Source: Anaerolineae bacterium (GTDB lineage: Bacteria > Chloroflexota > Anaerolineae > 4572-78 > J111). From it: 64,000 nucleotides of DNA. Both the position numbers and the translations under genes were made by a program. Positions 6,793 to 15,201 of this stretch are shown piece by piece. Positions within the stretch are counted from its first letter, which is position 1. Each line of letters opens with the position of its first letter. Where the stretch lies: positions 1 through 64,000 of the forward strand of contig JAKLJP010000026.1 in NCBI GenBank assembly GCA_023151115.1, read 5' to 3'. The notes beneath the pieces are model-generated. The model was given only the letters and a program-made list of their open reading frames with translations, was not told the origin of the DNA and searched no databases.

Positions 6793-8826
6793 ATGCCCGG
6801 CGAAGACAAATTACTTCACCTCCAAGGAGTGTACAACACTCTCTATAATGCGACTACCCGGCCCGACTTTCGCTTCGTGGTTAGCCGCTATTTTATTGAC
6901 GAGTGGGTGCCGCTGCTGGGGCCGTCCCTCGCTTGGCTGATTGTCGGCCTGCGCCAGCAGTGTTTTTGGAATCGCCGGCGCGACTGGTGTATTGTAGATA
7001 AAGCCACCCTGAGCCGCGAAACGGCCCTGGATGAGCGCACCATCGAACGCTGTTTCAAAAAACCGTACAGTTCATGGTTTGTGATCGAGATTAGCCATCG
7101 CTACCAGTACCGCACCCAAATCGGCAAAAAGGTCCGAGATAAGAATCGCTACCAACTGCTTCTCGACGAACCACTTTCACCTCGCCACCAGCTTGGCCTG
7201 GCCGCGCTAATTAGGGAACTGGCTCCGACTGATACAGAGCCGCTGGCAGCCGCCCTTTCAGTGCTGGACACGCTGGTAGTCATACCCCACCTAGCCGACA
7301 AAATTTCTTATACCGACCCTATTCCTAATAATCTGTCACGCCGCTCTATTTTGGAAATTGTGGCCGATACCTTGGCGCTCGATCTGGCCAGCTTGAACGC
7401 CGATGCGCGGTTAGTCAAACTGGATCAGCGCTGTGCCGAACTATACAACTTGATTGTTCAACCCAATAAAATTCATGTGGGCTGGCAGTATTTCCGACTC
7501 GAGTGGGTGCGTTTGCTGGGACACGCCCTGGCCTGGGTAGTCATTTATCTGCGGCGTCACTGCTATTGGGATGAGGCCAGCGGTGAACTGCGCGACACCT
7601 TATCTCTTTACAAAAAAGAGTTAGCCGCCGCCATTAACCAAACCCCACGCAACCTGGCCAACCTTATGGATAATCCTTATGCAGCGCTCTTTTTCACCAC
7701 GCCGGATACCGATGAAGCTACCACTGGCTCAGAGCCGCGCAACAAGCCAACTTTATATCGGGTGCGCATGGTAGATGAACCCTTAACCCCGGCCGACCAA
7801 GAACAGGTTGCCTTAACCCTCCGCCAACAGCTTCAAGCCGACTATTACGGCCAGAATAGCGAGAATGGACAGCTCAATTTGTTCCCAATTTTGGATCGGC
7901 TCTCTAACCGGCAGAATTTCGCTTACGGCCATGTACCCGAAAAAATGCCGCCCGCTGAGCCGAAAGAAAGCCGTTTAGAAAACGAATCGGCGGAAAAAAT
8001 GCCGCTACATGACTTGTCAGCCATCGGAAAAAATGCCGCAACTTTAAAAGACTCTTATCAAATACTTTCTGAATCTGAAAAAATACAAGAACAGCAAATA
8101 CAACCTGCTGTTGTTACTAAATCATCAGCCTTAGCAACAATACTTGATGATTTATCTATTCAAGAGCCGGCTCGCAGCAAACTGTTAGCCAATCCTGATA
8201 TGACTGTAGCTAGAGTTGGAGCTTGGTTTCTCTATGCTGAAACTCAAACTAACTTGACCGATCCGCAGGCTTATGTGATTAAACGACTACTAGCAAATGA
8301 CCCGCCGCCTGCGGAGTTTGTAGCCTTCGCCCGGCTGGACGACACTACCTGGTCCCTGTTTGAGACAACGGCCGCCGCTTTGCGAGAAGGACAACCTCTT
8401 TTGACGGCTATTCCCTCGGCGTTGATAGAAACTTTTGTGAATTGGGCCAATATTTATGCAAACTTGGAACCGGCAGAAACAAGATATTTGTTAGAGCAAT
8501 CACAACCTGGGCAGGTTGTAACTGCTCAGAATGACCCCCAAACCATCACAGAATTTGGCGACCCCGCCCGTGACCTCGCTCGAAATCTGTGGAGCGACGC
8601 TCTGGTCCATCTCCAACGCCAGATGACAAAGCAAACCTTCGATACTTGGCTCAAGCCGACCGAAGTGCTTGACTACCGAGACCGTGAGTTTGTGATTGAC
8701 GCTAAAAGCGCTTTTGCCAAAGACTGGCTGGAAAACCGGCTGATCAAAACCATCGAAGCTGCTTTGACCAGCGTTGCCGGCGAACCCATCCGGGTGCGTT
8801 TTGCTTTGCCTGAACAGGCCGGTTAA
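6793..8826 (+). CDS. Rep-like replication initiator: duplicated domain plus C-terminal DnaA domain I
   Basis: A 677-residue protein. Residues about 30-150 and 230-345 are two diverged copies of one unit offset by 200 residues (DEWVPLLGPSLAWLIVGLR matches LEWVRLLGHALAWVVIYLR, and LLDEPLSPRHQ matches MVDEPLTPADQ). These are probably tandem winged-helix DNA-binding domains. A low-complexity linker at about 380-420 carries three DNA repeats. Residues about 597-677 (LWSDALVHLQRQMTKQTF to VRFALP) match DnaA domain I, the part that contacts helicase and DnaA partners. There is no AAA+ domain. ATG follows AGAGG. The position between a structured leader and an iteron region supports a replication initiator. 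The family is not firmly identified. Confidence 0.75.
   Translation: MPGEDKLLHLQGVYNTLYNATTRPDFRFVVSRYFIDEWVPLLGPSLAWLIVGLRQQCFWNRRRDWCIVDKATLSRETALDERTIERCFKKPYSSWFVIEISHRYQYRTQIGKKVRDKNRYQLLLDEPLSPRHQLGLAALIRELAPTDTEPLAAALSVLDTLVVIPHLADKISYTDPIPNNLSRRSILEIVADTLALDLASLNADARLVKLDQRCAELYNLIVQPNKIHVGWQYFRLEWVRLLGHALAWVVIYLRRHCYWDEASGELRDTLSLYKKELAAAINQTPRNLANLMDNPYAALFFTTPDTDEATTGSEPRNKPTLYRVRMVDEPLTPADQEQVALTLRQQLQADYYGQNSENGQLNLFPILDRLSNRQNFAYGHVPEKMPPAEPKESRLENESAEKMPLHDLSAIGKNAATLKDSYQILSESEKIQEQQIQPAVVTKSSALATILDDLSIQEPARSKLLANPDMTVARVGAWFLYAETQTNLTDPQAYVIKRLLANDPPPAEFVAFARLDDTTWSLFETTAAALREGQPLLTAIPSALIETFVNWANIYANLEPAETRYLLEQSQPGQVVTAQNDPQTITEFGDPARDLARNLWSDALVHLQRQMTKQTFDTWLKPTEVLDYRDREFVIDAKSAFAKDWLENRLIKTIEAALTSVAGEPIRVRFALPEQAG
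7939..8039. repeat. three 13-bp direct repeats within rep
   Basis: GAAAAAATGCCGC occurs at 7939-7951, 7993-8005 and 8027-8039. The first two are in one codon phase (EKMP), the third is shifted (GKNA), so the DNA rather than the peptide is conserved. The repeat resembles the reverse complement of the iteron core (GAAATTTTGCCG). Confidence 0.6.
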
Positions 8827-8975
8827 CTGTTCACCGGCTCCAAATCCCCCTTCCAGACTAAAAACTTAAGCTAAAAAATTGTAGTGGCCTATCCGCGAAG
8901 CTTGATTTAATCCCCAAAACCCGTTTTTTCCTAAAAAAGAGAGATATCCTGGTAGGGGAGGGGAGGGGGTATCAC

Positions 8976-8992
8976 CTAATCGGCAAAATTTC
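8976..8992 (+). repeat. iteron 1
   Basis: CTAATCGGCAAAATTTC, one base from the commonest form CTAACCGGCAAAATTTC. Confidence 0.65.
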
Positions 8993-9117
8993 GCATGTTA
9001 TCCGGTAGTAATTTAGATCAAAGAACTCAAATTTGAGGGGTAGCATGCCTCAGAACGTTCTTATTCGGCGCGTAGCTGCTTTACTCCACAAAAACGGGAG
9101 CTGCTGAGGATATTTAT

Positions 9118-9134
9118 CTAACCGGTAAATTTTC
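9118..9134 (+). repeat. iteron 2
   Basis: CTAACCGGTAAATTTTC, 142 bp after iteron 1, about twice the spacing of the others. Confidence 0.6.
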
Positions 9135-9190
9135 CCATAAAGCATTAGAGAAAGCAGAATTAACGGACAATATAGCTAAACTTGGTTGAC

Positions 9191-9207
9191 CTAAGCGGCA
9201 AAATTTC
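9191..9207 (+). repeat. iteron 3
   Basis: CTAAGCGGCAAAATTTC, 73 bp after iteron 2. Confidence 0.65.
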
Positions 9208-9265
9208 GCTGAAAGTTGTTTCGTGTATGAAAGTGGTGAGTTTCTGATAATACTCAATAATGTGT

Positions 9266-9282
9266 CTAACCGGCAAAATTTC
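9266..9282 (+). repeat. iteron 4
   Basis: CTAACCGGCAAAATTTC, 75 bp after iteron 3. Spacings near 73 bp put the iterons on the same DNA face (seven turns). Confidence 0.65.
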
Positions 9283-9416
9283 CATCAGGTGTCTTCCTGA
9301 TTTTGGCGCAAGAAAGGGTTGGCAGGTAAAATTACGAGCTTTGTACGGCTTGAGCAGTCCCGACTTCAAGGGGAGAGCAGGCCGGATATTCCCTGATTTT
9401 TTGAAAAGGTTAGCCG

Positions 9417-12400
9417 ATGATAACCGTTAAATATGAGTTCCCTACCTTTACCGTAGAAGAAGCGAGCCGCCTCGCCCGTGAGTATTATGGCCTGAACGCT
9501 GTCGCCCAACCTCTCCCCAGCGAGCGCGACCAGAATTTTTATCTCAGAACCGACGCCGGCCAGGAATTTGTGCTCAAAATTGCCAACGCGACTGAGGAGC
9601 GCGCCCTGCTCGAACTCCAGAATGAAGTGCTGGAGCATCTGGCCGACCATGCTCCTGAGCTATCGCTCTCGCGGGTGTGCCACAGTCTCACCAACGATTC
9701 GATTGTGACTGTCACCAATGGCGACGGCGCGGCCCATCTGATGCGTTTATTGACCTATGTGCCGGGCCAGCTTTTTGCGCACGTGAACCCTCATACGCCA
9801 ACACTGCTCCACAGTTTAGGCCGGGTGCTGGGGACAATTGACCGGGCGCTGCAAGATTTCAGCCACCCGGCCGCCCGCCGTACCCTGAAGTGGGATTTGC
9901 CCCACGCTGCCTGGATTCGAGATTATATCCACCATATCACCCCACCGGACCGGCGCGCCATCGTCGAAGGGATGCTGGCCCAATTTGAAACTCAGGTTGT
10001 GCCTGCCTTACCCACCCTACGCACCGGCGTCATCTATAACGATGCCAACGATTACAATATCCTGGTTGGCCCCGGCGACCCTTATGAACGGCAGGTGGTC
10101 GGGGTGATTGACTTTGGCGATTTGGTGGAAACTCAGACCATTTGCGAATTGGCGATTGCCTTGGCCTACGCCATGATGGACAAGGCGGATCCTCTGGCTG
10201 CGGCGGCTCATGTCGTCGCCGGCTACCACGCGGCCTTCCCTCTGACAGAAGCGGAACTGGCCGTGCTCTTCCCGCTCATCTGCACCCGCCTCTGCCTCAC
10301 TGTGACCAACTCGGCCTACCAGCGACATGTGGAGCCGGACAACCCTTATCTGGTCATCAGCGAGCGGCCTGCCTGGATTTTGCTGGAAACATTGGCCGCG
10401 ACTCCGCCTCAATTGGCCCATTACATGTTCCGGCAGGCGTGCGGGCTGCCTCCCTGTCCCCATAGTCCGGCAGTAGTGGCATGGCTCACAACCAATCGCG
10501 ACCGAATCGGGCGGCTGGTTGAACCGGATTTGAGCCTGGAACCCCCGGTTGTTTTCGATTTGAGTGTGGGCAGTCTGGAGCTGGGCAACTCAGCCGACTT
10601 TGCCGACGTGACCAGCTTTACCCGAAAACTTTTCGACCGCCTGAGTGTGGCCAACACCCGTGCCGGTATCGGCCAATACAATGAAGCCCGCCCGATTTAC
10701 ACCAGCGAGTTATTCAAAGCGGACGGCGACAACGGTCCCGAATGGCGCACCGTCCACACCGGCCTCGATCTGTTTATGACCGCCGGTTCTGCGGTTTTTG
10801 CGCCACTGGATGGCGTCGTTCACAGCTTTGCCAACAATGCCGGCCCACTCGATTACGGCCCGACGATTATCCTGCAACATACAGTGGCGGATGACTTGAC
10901 CTTTTTCACGCTGTATGGACATCTCAGCGCCGACTCGCTGGCAGGATTGTCGGCAGGAATGAAGGTCAAAAAAGGGGACCAAATTGCGACCATTGGCGAT
11001 TCTACAGTCAATGGCGGCTGGCCGCCTCATCTCCATTTTCAAATCATCACTGACTTGCTGGGCCGCAGCGGCGAATTTCCCGGTGTGGCCCGTCCCAGCC
11101 AGCGGGAGTTGTGGCTGAGCCTCAGCCCTGATCCCAATTTGATAACCCAGATACCCGCGCTTTCTGCTAAAGATGAGCCGACTATGGGTATCGAACAAAT
11201 TTTGAAGGTGCGGCGGCAGCATTTGGGCAAAAATCTGAGTATTTCCTATCGCCAGCCGCTCAAGATTGTGCGCGGTTACCGGCAATACCTTTATGATGAG
11301 GAGGGTCAACCCTATCTCGACGCGGTCAATAACGTGCCCCACGTGGGGCACAACCACCCCCGCGTCGTCAGAGCCGGGCAGGCGCAGATGGCGGTGCTCA
11401 ACACCAATACCCGTTATCTGCACGAAAGCCTGGTTCGCTACGCCGAGCGGCTCTGCGCCACGCTGCCCGAACCGCTGCAAGTCTGCTATTTTGTCTGCTC
11501 CGGCAGCGAGGCCAACGAACTGGCCCTGCGCCTGGCCCGCACCCACACCCGGCAGAAAGATACCATTGTGGTAGATGTCGGCTATCACGGCAACACCAGC
11601 AGCCTGATCGAAATCAGTTCCTATAAATTCGATGGGCCGGGCGGCGTGGGCGCGCCGGCTCACGTTCACAAAGTGGCGATGCCCGATGTTTATCGTGGCC
11701 CCTACAAGCAGGCCGACCCGCAGGCGGGCGAAAAATATGCTCAACACGTGGCGGAAGCAGTTGAGCAAATTCAGCGGGCCGGCCAGCAGGTGGGCGCGTT
11801 CATTTGTGAGTCGATTCTAAGCTGTGGGGGTCAGATTGTCCTGCCGCCAGGCTATTTGCCGGCGGTCTATCAGCACGTGCGCGCTGCCGGCGGCGTCTGC
11901 ATTGCCGACGAGGTACAAGTCGGCTTTGGCCGGGTCGGAACTCATTTTTGGGCCTTTGAAACGCAGGGCGTCGTGCCCGATATTATCACCTTGGGCAAAC
12001 CGATTGGCAACGGGCACCCGGTGGCCGCCGTCATCACCACGCCGGAGATTGCGGCCTCATTCGACAACGGCATGGAATATTTCAACACCTTTGGCGGCAA
12101 CCCGGTCTCGTGCGCCATCGGCCTGGCCGTCCTCGACGTGATTGCCGAGGAAGGGCTGCAAGCCAACGCCCTGGTCGTCGGCGAGCGGCTGCTGGCCGGG
12201 CTGCGCGGCTTGATGGAGCGGCATCACCTCATCGGGGATGTGCGTGGGCTGGGGTTGTTCATCGGCATCGAACTGGTGTTGGACCGTCACACCCTGGAAC
12301 CCGCCGGCGCGGAAGCCTCGTACATCGCCAATCGCATGCGCGATCATGGCATCTTGGTCAGCACCGACGGCCCTTATCACAACGTCTTGAAAATCAAGCC

Positions 12401-12494
12401 GCCGCTGGTCTTCACCGCCGAAAACGCTGATTTTTTTGTGGCTACGCTGGATAAAATTATGGCCGAGAATTTTGTGCGGAGTGAAAAAGCTTAA
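9417..12494 (+). CDS. three-domain fusion: APH-type kinase, M23 peptidase, class III aminotransferase/phospho-lyase
   Basis: 1025 residues in three parts. Residues about 20-330 are an aminoglycoside/homoserine-kinase-like fold with catalytic loop [10 protein letters not shown] (about 206-215) and metal segment VIDFGD. Residues about 425-560 are a LytM/M23 zinc peptidase with HTGLD (His447, Asp451) and HLHF. Residues about 590-1020 are a class III PLP aminotransferase with [21 protein letters not shown] and the PLP lysine in LGKPIGNG (about 861). The kinase and transaminase halves resemble hydroxylysine kinase and the AGXT2L phospho-lyases, which in animals act in sequence on hydroxylysine. 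That suggests phosphorylation followed by phosphate elimination on an amino alcohol. The role of the inserted M23 unit is unclear; with no signal peptide the protein appears cytoplasmic. An iteron follows its stop. Confidence 0.85.
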   Translation: MITVKYEFPTFTVEEASRLAREYYGLNAVAQPLPSERDQNFYLRTDAGQEFVLKIANATEERALLELQNEVLEHLADHAPELSLSRVCHSLTNDSIVTVTNGDGAAHLMRLLTYVPGQLFAHVNPHTPTLLHSLGRVLGTIDRALQDFSHPAARRTLKWDLPHAAWIRDYIHHITPPDRRAIVEGMLAQFETQVVPALPTLRTGVIYNDANDYNILVGPGDPYERQVVGVIDFGDLVETQTICELAIALAYAMMDKADPLAAAAHVVAGYHAAFPLTEAELAVLFPLICTRLCLTVTNSAYQRHVEPDNPYLVISERPAWILLETLAATPPQLAHYMFRQACGLPPCPHSPAVVAWLTTNRDRIGRLVEPDLSLEPPVVFDLSVGSLELGNSADFADVTSFTRKLFDRLSVANTRAGIGQYNEARPIYTSELFKADGDNGPEWRTVHTGLDLFMTAGSAVFAPLDGVVHSFANNAGPLDYGPTIILQHTVADDLTFFTLYGHLSADSLAGLSAGMKVKKGDQIATIGDSTVNGGWPPHLHFQIITDLLGRSGEFPGVARPSQRELWLSLSPDPNLITQIPALSAKDEPTMGIEQILKVRRQHLGKNLSISYRQPLKIVRGYRQYLYDEEGQPYLDAVNNVPHVGHNHPRVVRAGQAQMAVLNTNTRYLHESLVRYAERLCATLPEPLQVCYFVCSGSEANELALRLARTHTRQKDTIVVDVGYHGNTSSLIEISSYKFDGPGGVGAPAHVHKVAMPDVYRGPYKQADPQAGEKYAQHVAEAVEQIQRAGQQVGAFICESILSCGGQIVLPPGYLPAVYQHVRAAGGVCIADEVQVGFGRVGTHFWAFETQGVVPDIITLGKPIGNGHPVAAVITTPEIAASFDNGMEYFNTFGGNPVSCAIGLAVLDVIAEEGLQANALVVGERLLAGLRGLMERHHLIGDVRGLGLFIGIELVLDRHTLEPAGAEASYIANRMRDHGILVSTDGPYHNVLKIKPPLVFTAENADFFVATLDKIMAENFVRSEKA

Positions 12495-12508
12495 GCTTTT
12501 TCACTCCG
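12477..12508. terminator. bidirectional terminator, perfect 32-bp palindrome
   Basis: Perfect dyad with arms CGGAGTGAAAAAGCTT and AAGCTTTTTCACTCCG, overlapping the stop of the fusion gene. It lies between converging genes and gives an A/T-rich stem with T-runs on both strands. Confidence 0.7.
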
Positions 12509-12512
12509 TCAT

Positions 12513-12529
12513 CTAACCGGCAAAATTTC
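12513..12529 (+). repeat. isolated iteron copy 5
   Basis: CTAACCGGCAAAATTTC, identical to iteron 4 but 3.2 kb away, just after the fusion gene. It suggests that this gene was inserted within the iteron array, or that the site has another role. Confidence 0.6.
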
Positions 12530-12539
12530 GTTGAGTGGG

Positions 12540-13175
12540 TCAAGCTCTGGCGCGTCGTTCCAATTTTAGCTTGACCCGCTTGAGCCGGAACAGGTCTTCC
12601 CGTTCGCGCTCCTCGAGCACCATTTGAATGTAGTTGCGCTGGGCCTCCAGGCGAGGGATGAGTACATTTTCCAAGGCATTGACCCGCCGGGTGGTGCGGC
12701 CAATTTCTTCGGCCAGGCGGCGCAGGCGCATCTCGCTGGAAGCCAATTCGATAATCAGTTCAAGCTGGCTCTCAAACGCCTCCGCCACCGCCTCGACCCG
12801 GCTCGACACACTGTTCAGGCTGTAGCCCCGGTCGAGCGGCCCCCGAACCAGACTCTTCTGCTCGATGACCGGGGTCAAAACGCCCATGATGTTGGTCACA
12901 TTCACCGTCAGCGAAATCTGCCCCTGGGCCGCCAGCGCCGCCGATTGGACCGCTTCCGGCCCGTCCAGCGCCTCGGCCAGGGCCAGCGCCGCCGCCGCCT
13001 CGCCGACGCTCTGTTCCAACTCGTCGCTGTCCCGCACCACCTCTTCGGCCAGGCGCATCAATTCCTTCAACAGGGCATTGCGCTTTTGCTTCAGCAGGTC
13101 TCGCCCCTGGCGCGCCAGGAGAATCTGTTTTTTCTTAGCCAGCAGTTGGGCGCGGGTCGCCCGGATTTGTTCCAT
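12540..13175 (-). CDS. atpD: V/A-type ATPase subunit D
   Basis: 211 residues of the central-stalk subunit that rotates inside the A3B3 head. The start MEQIRATRAQLLAKKKQILLARQGRDLLKQKR is typical of the family, and the long N- and C-terminal helices form the coiled-coil shaft. ATG 13175 is chosen because it gives the family length; upstream in-frame codons read through a repeat. It is the last gene of the operon H-I-K-E-C-F-A-B-D. Confidence 0.93.
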   Translation of the reverse strand: MEQIRATRAQLLAKKKQILLARQGRDLLKQKRNALLKELMRLAEEVVRDSDELEQSVGEAAAALALAEALDGPEAVQSAALAAQGQISLTVNVTNIMGVLTPVIEQKSLVRGPLDRGYSLNSVSSRVEAVAEAFESQLELIIELASSEMRLRRLAEEIGRTTRRVNALENVLIPRLEAQRNYIQMVLEEREREDLFRLKRVKLKLERRARA

Positions 13176-13182
13176 AGCTCTC

Positions 13183-13352
13183 AGGTAGACGGTATACAGT
13201 AGACGGGGATAATGGGTCACAGAGATACCATTGGGCGCGTGATGCGTGATACGTGATTTTTTACGCATCACGCATCACGTATCACGCATCACTGATCGAA
13301 GGAAAATCAAGGCCGGCAGGGTTTTTTCCCCGTCTACCGTCTACCGTCTGCT
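13183..13352. repeat. nested inverted repeats at the subunit B/D junction
   Basis: An outer pair of GTAGACGG-type arms (13183-13206 and 13329-13352) surrounds an inner hairpin made of GCGTGAT/ATCACGC units (13239-13292). The right half runs into the end of the subunit B gene and encodes its last ~20 residues. Related GTAGACGG units recur at 14754-14780. Confidence 0.55.
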
Positions 13353-14742
13353 CATAGTATTGCTCTATAAACTCTGTTTTGATTCGTTTCAGTTCACGGG
13401 CCGGCAGCAGGCGTAATAATTTCCAGGCGATGGCAAACGTCTCTTCAAGGGAGCGATTGGTTTGGCCCTGGTTGATAAACTCTTGTTCAAACTGCTCGGC
13501 AAAGGTCAGGCGGCGGCGGTCTTCCTCACTCAAGGCCGTCTCGCCGACAATGGCCACCAGCCGGCGCAGGTCGCAGCCTTCGGCGTAAAAGGCGTAGAGT
13601 TGATCGGCCACCTGGCGGTGGTCGGCCCGCGTTTTGCCGGGGCCGATGCCGGCGTTCATCAAGCGCGACAGGCAGGGCAGCACATCAATGGGCGGGTAGA
13701 CGCCTTTGCGATGCAGGTCGCGTGAGAGCACAATCTGCCCCTCGGTGATGTAGCCGGTTAGGTCGGGGATGGGGTGGGTGATGTCGTCGTCGGGCATGGT
13801 CAGGATAATGAGTTGGGTAATCGAACCTTTTTGGCCCTTGAGCCGGCCTGCCCGCTCGTACAGCGAGGCCAGGTCGGTGTAGAGGTAGCCGGGATAGCCG
13901 CGCCGCCCTGGGACTTCCTCCCGCGCCGCCGAAACCTCGCGCAGGGCTTCGGCGTAGTTGGTCATATCCGTAATAATGGCCAGAACATGATAGTCGTGGC
14001 GAAAGGCCAGATACTCGGCGGTGGTCAGGGCCACGCGTGGGGTGAGCAGCCGCTCGATGGTCGGGTCATTGGCCAGGTTGAGAAACAGGACGGTGCGCTC
14101 CAGCGTGTTGCTGGCCTCAAAGCTGCGCCGGAAAACTGCTGCTTCGTGGTAGGGAATGCCGATGGCGGCAAAGACAACGGCAAATTCCTCACCCGTTTTG
14201 ACCTGGGCCTGGGCCGCGATTTGGGCCGCCAGCTCGCCGCCGGGCAGGCCAAAACCGGAGAAGATGGGCAGCTTTTGGCCGCGCACCAGGGTGTTCAGGC
14301 CGTCAATGGTCGAGATGCCGGTCTGGATGAACTCCGCCGGGTGATCCCGCGCCCAGGGGTTGATCGGCTGGCCGTTAATGTCCAGCCGCAGTTCGGGGAT
14401 GAGCGGTGGGCCGCCGTCAATCGGTTCGCCGGAGCCGTTGAAGGTGCGGCCCAGCATCTCCAGCGACACGCCCATCCGGGCCACATCGCCGCTGAAACGG
14501 GCCTCGGTCTGTTCCAGGTCCAGGCCGCGTGTGCCGACAAACACTTGCACCACCGCCCGGCCCCGGTCAACCTCCAGCACTTGCCCGCGCCGCACCTGTC
14601 CATCTGCGCCGCGCAGTTCGACAATCTCGCCGTAGCCAACCCCGTGTACATTTTCCACAAACAGGAGCGGCCCGGAGGCGTAGGAGAGAGTCCGGTAGTC
14701 AATGGTGTAGAGGGGAAGGGTGGTTACATTGGGTTCAGCCAT
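13282..14742 (-). CDS. atpB: V/A-type ATPase subunit B
   Basis: 486-residue non-catalytic head subunit. [26 protein letters not shown], the degenerate P-loop region [37 protein letters not shown] and [21 protein letters not shown] all match the family. ATG 14742 gives [21 protein letters not shown]. The last residues ([21 protein letters not shown]) are not family-like and are encoded by the repeat at the B/D junction. Confidence 0.94.
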   Translation of the reverse strand: MAEPNVTTLPLYTIDYRTLSYASGPLLFVENVHGVGYGEIVELRGADGQVRRGQVLEVDRGRAVVQVFVGTRGLDLEQTEARFSGDVARMGVSLEMLGRTFNGSGEPIDGGPPLIPELRLDINGQPINPWARDHPAEFIQTGISTIDGLNTLVRGQKLPIFSGFGLPGGELAAQIAAQAQVKTGEEFAVVFAAIGIPYHEAAVFRRSFEASNTLERTVLFLNLANDPTIERLLTPRVALTTAEYLAFRHDYHVLAIITDMTNYAEALREVSAAREEVPGRRGYPGYLYTDLASLYERAGRLKGQKGSITQLIILTMPDDDITHPIPDLTGYITEGQIVLSRDLHRKGVYPPIDVLPCLSRLMNAGIGPGKTRADHRQVADQLYAFYAEGCDLRRLVAIVGETALSEEDRRRLTFAEQFEQEFINQGQTNRSLEETFAIAWKLLRLLPARELKRIKTEFIEQYYEQTVDGRRGKNPAGLDFPSISDA

Positions 14743-14813
14743 ACATCTCCATCGGTAGAGGGTAGACGGTAGATGGGGAATTTTTCTCCGTTTACCATCC
14801 GCTAAGTACAGGA

Positions 14814-14906
14814 TCAGTAGATCCAATTTTTGAGGAGTGAGGCACGCCCACGTGCCGAACACCGCCGCACGTGGGCGTGCTGGCTCCTCAAATTTGGATC
14901 CACTGA
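14814..14906. repeat. 93-bp palindromic MITE-like element, copy 1
   Basis: Begins TCAGTAGATCCAA and ends TTGGATCCACTGA, with a GC-rich inner hairpin around GCACGTGGGCGTGC. It is about 91/93 identical to 45988-46080. It lies in the gap between subunits A and B, so it would be transcribed within the operon. Confidence 0.75.
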
Positions 14907-15201
14907 GGATGGTATAAATTCGTCACGATTTGATGTGTCTGGTTCCTGGTATGTCATTTCGAGCGCCAGCGAGAAATCTTCTTGCTCGCCATAACACATT
15001 AGGCAGCGGTAATGAAGATTCCTCCCTGCGGTCGGAATGACATGATTTCCGCAAAGGCGTCTGCTTGCCTTGATTTCTTCACGAACTCATAGACAAAGCA
15101 GATAAACATCGTACAATCTTTTAGCGGGCCGGGCTCCCACGCCGTCGCTGCTACAATGATAGTATGACTTTTAAGTGATTTGTCTATCAGGCAAAACTGC
15201 A

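Larger units (their letters stand above)
8827..9416. other. putative iteron-type replication origin region
   Basis: A 590-bp gene-free region directly after rep with four 17-bp direct repeats, a G-rich tract at 8951-8970, and an inverted pair CCGGTTAAC/GTTCACCGG (8819-8837) at the rep stop that resembles half-sites of the parB palindromes. A consensus DnaA box was not found. Confidence 0.5.

Noticed and set aside
7939..8039. CRISPR-like short repeats in rep
   Set aside because: Only three 13-bp units with unequal spacing inside a coding gene; no leader or cas genes.
9081..9094. DnaA box near TTACTCCACA in the origin-like region
   Set aside because: It has an extra base relative to TTATCCACA and no second box, so it is not counted.
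10710..11768. 352-codon open frame on the minus strand inside the fusion gene
   Set aside because: Antisense shadow of the M23 and aminotransferase domains, with no protein-like features.
13774..14772. 332-codon open frame on the plus strand opposite the V-ATPase B gene
   Set aside because: It is an antisense frame of a conserved gene in GC-rich codons; the sense product is unmistakable.
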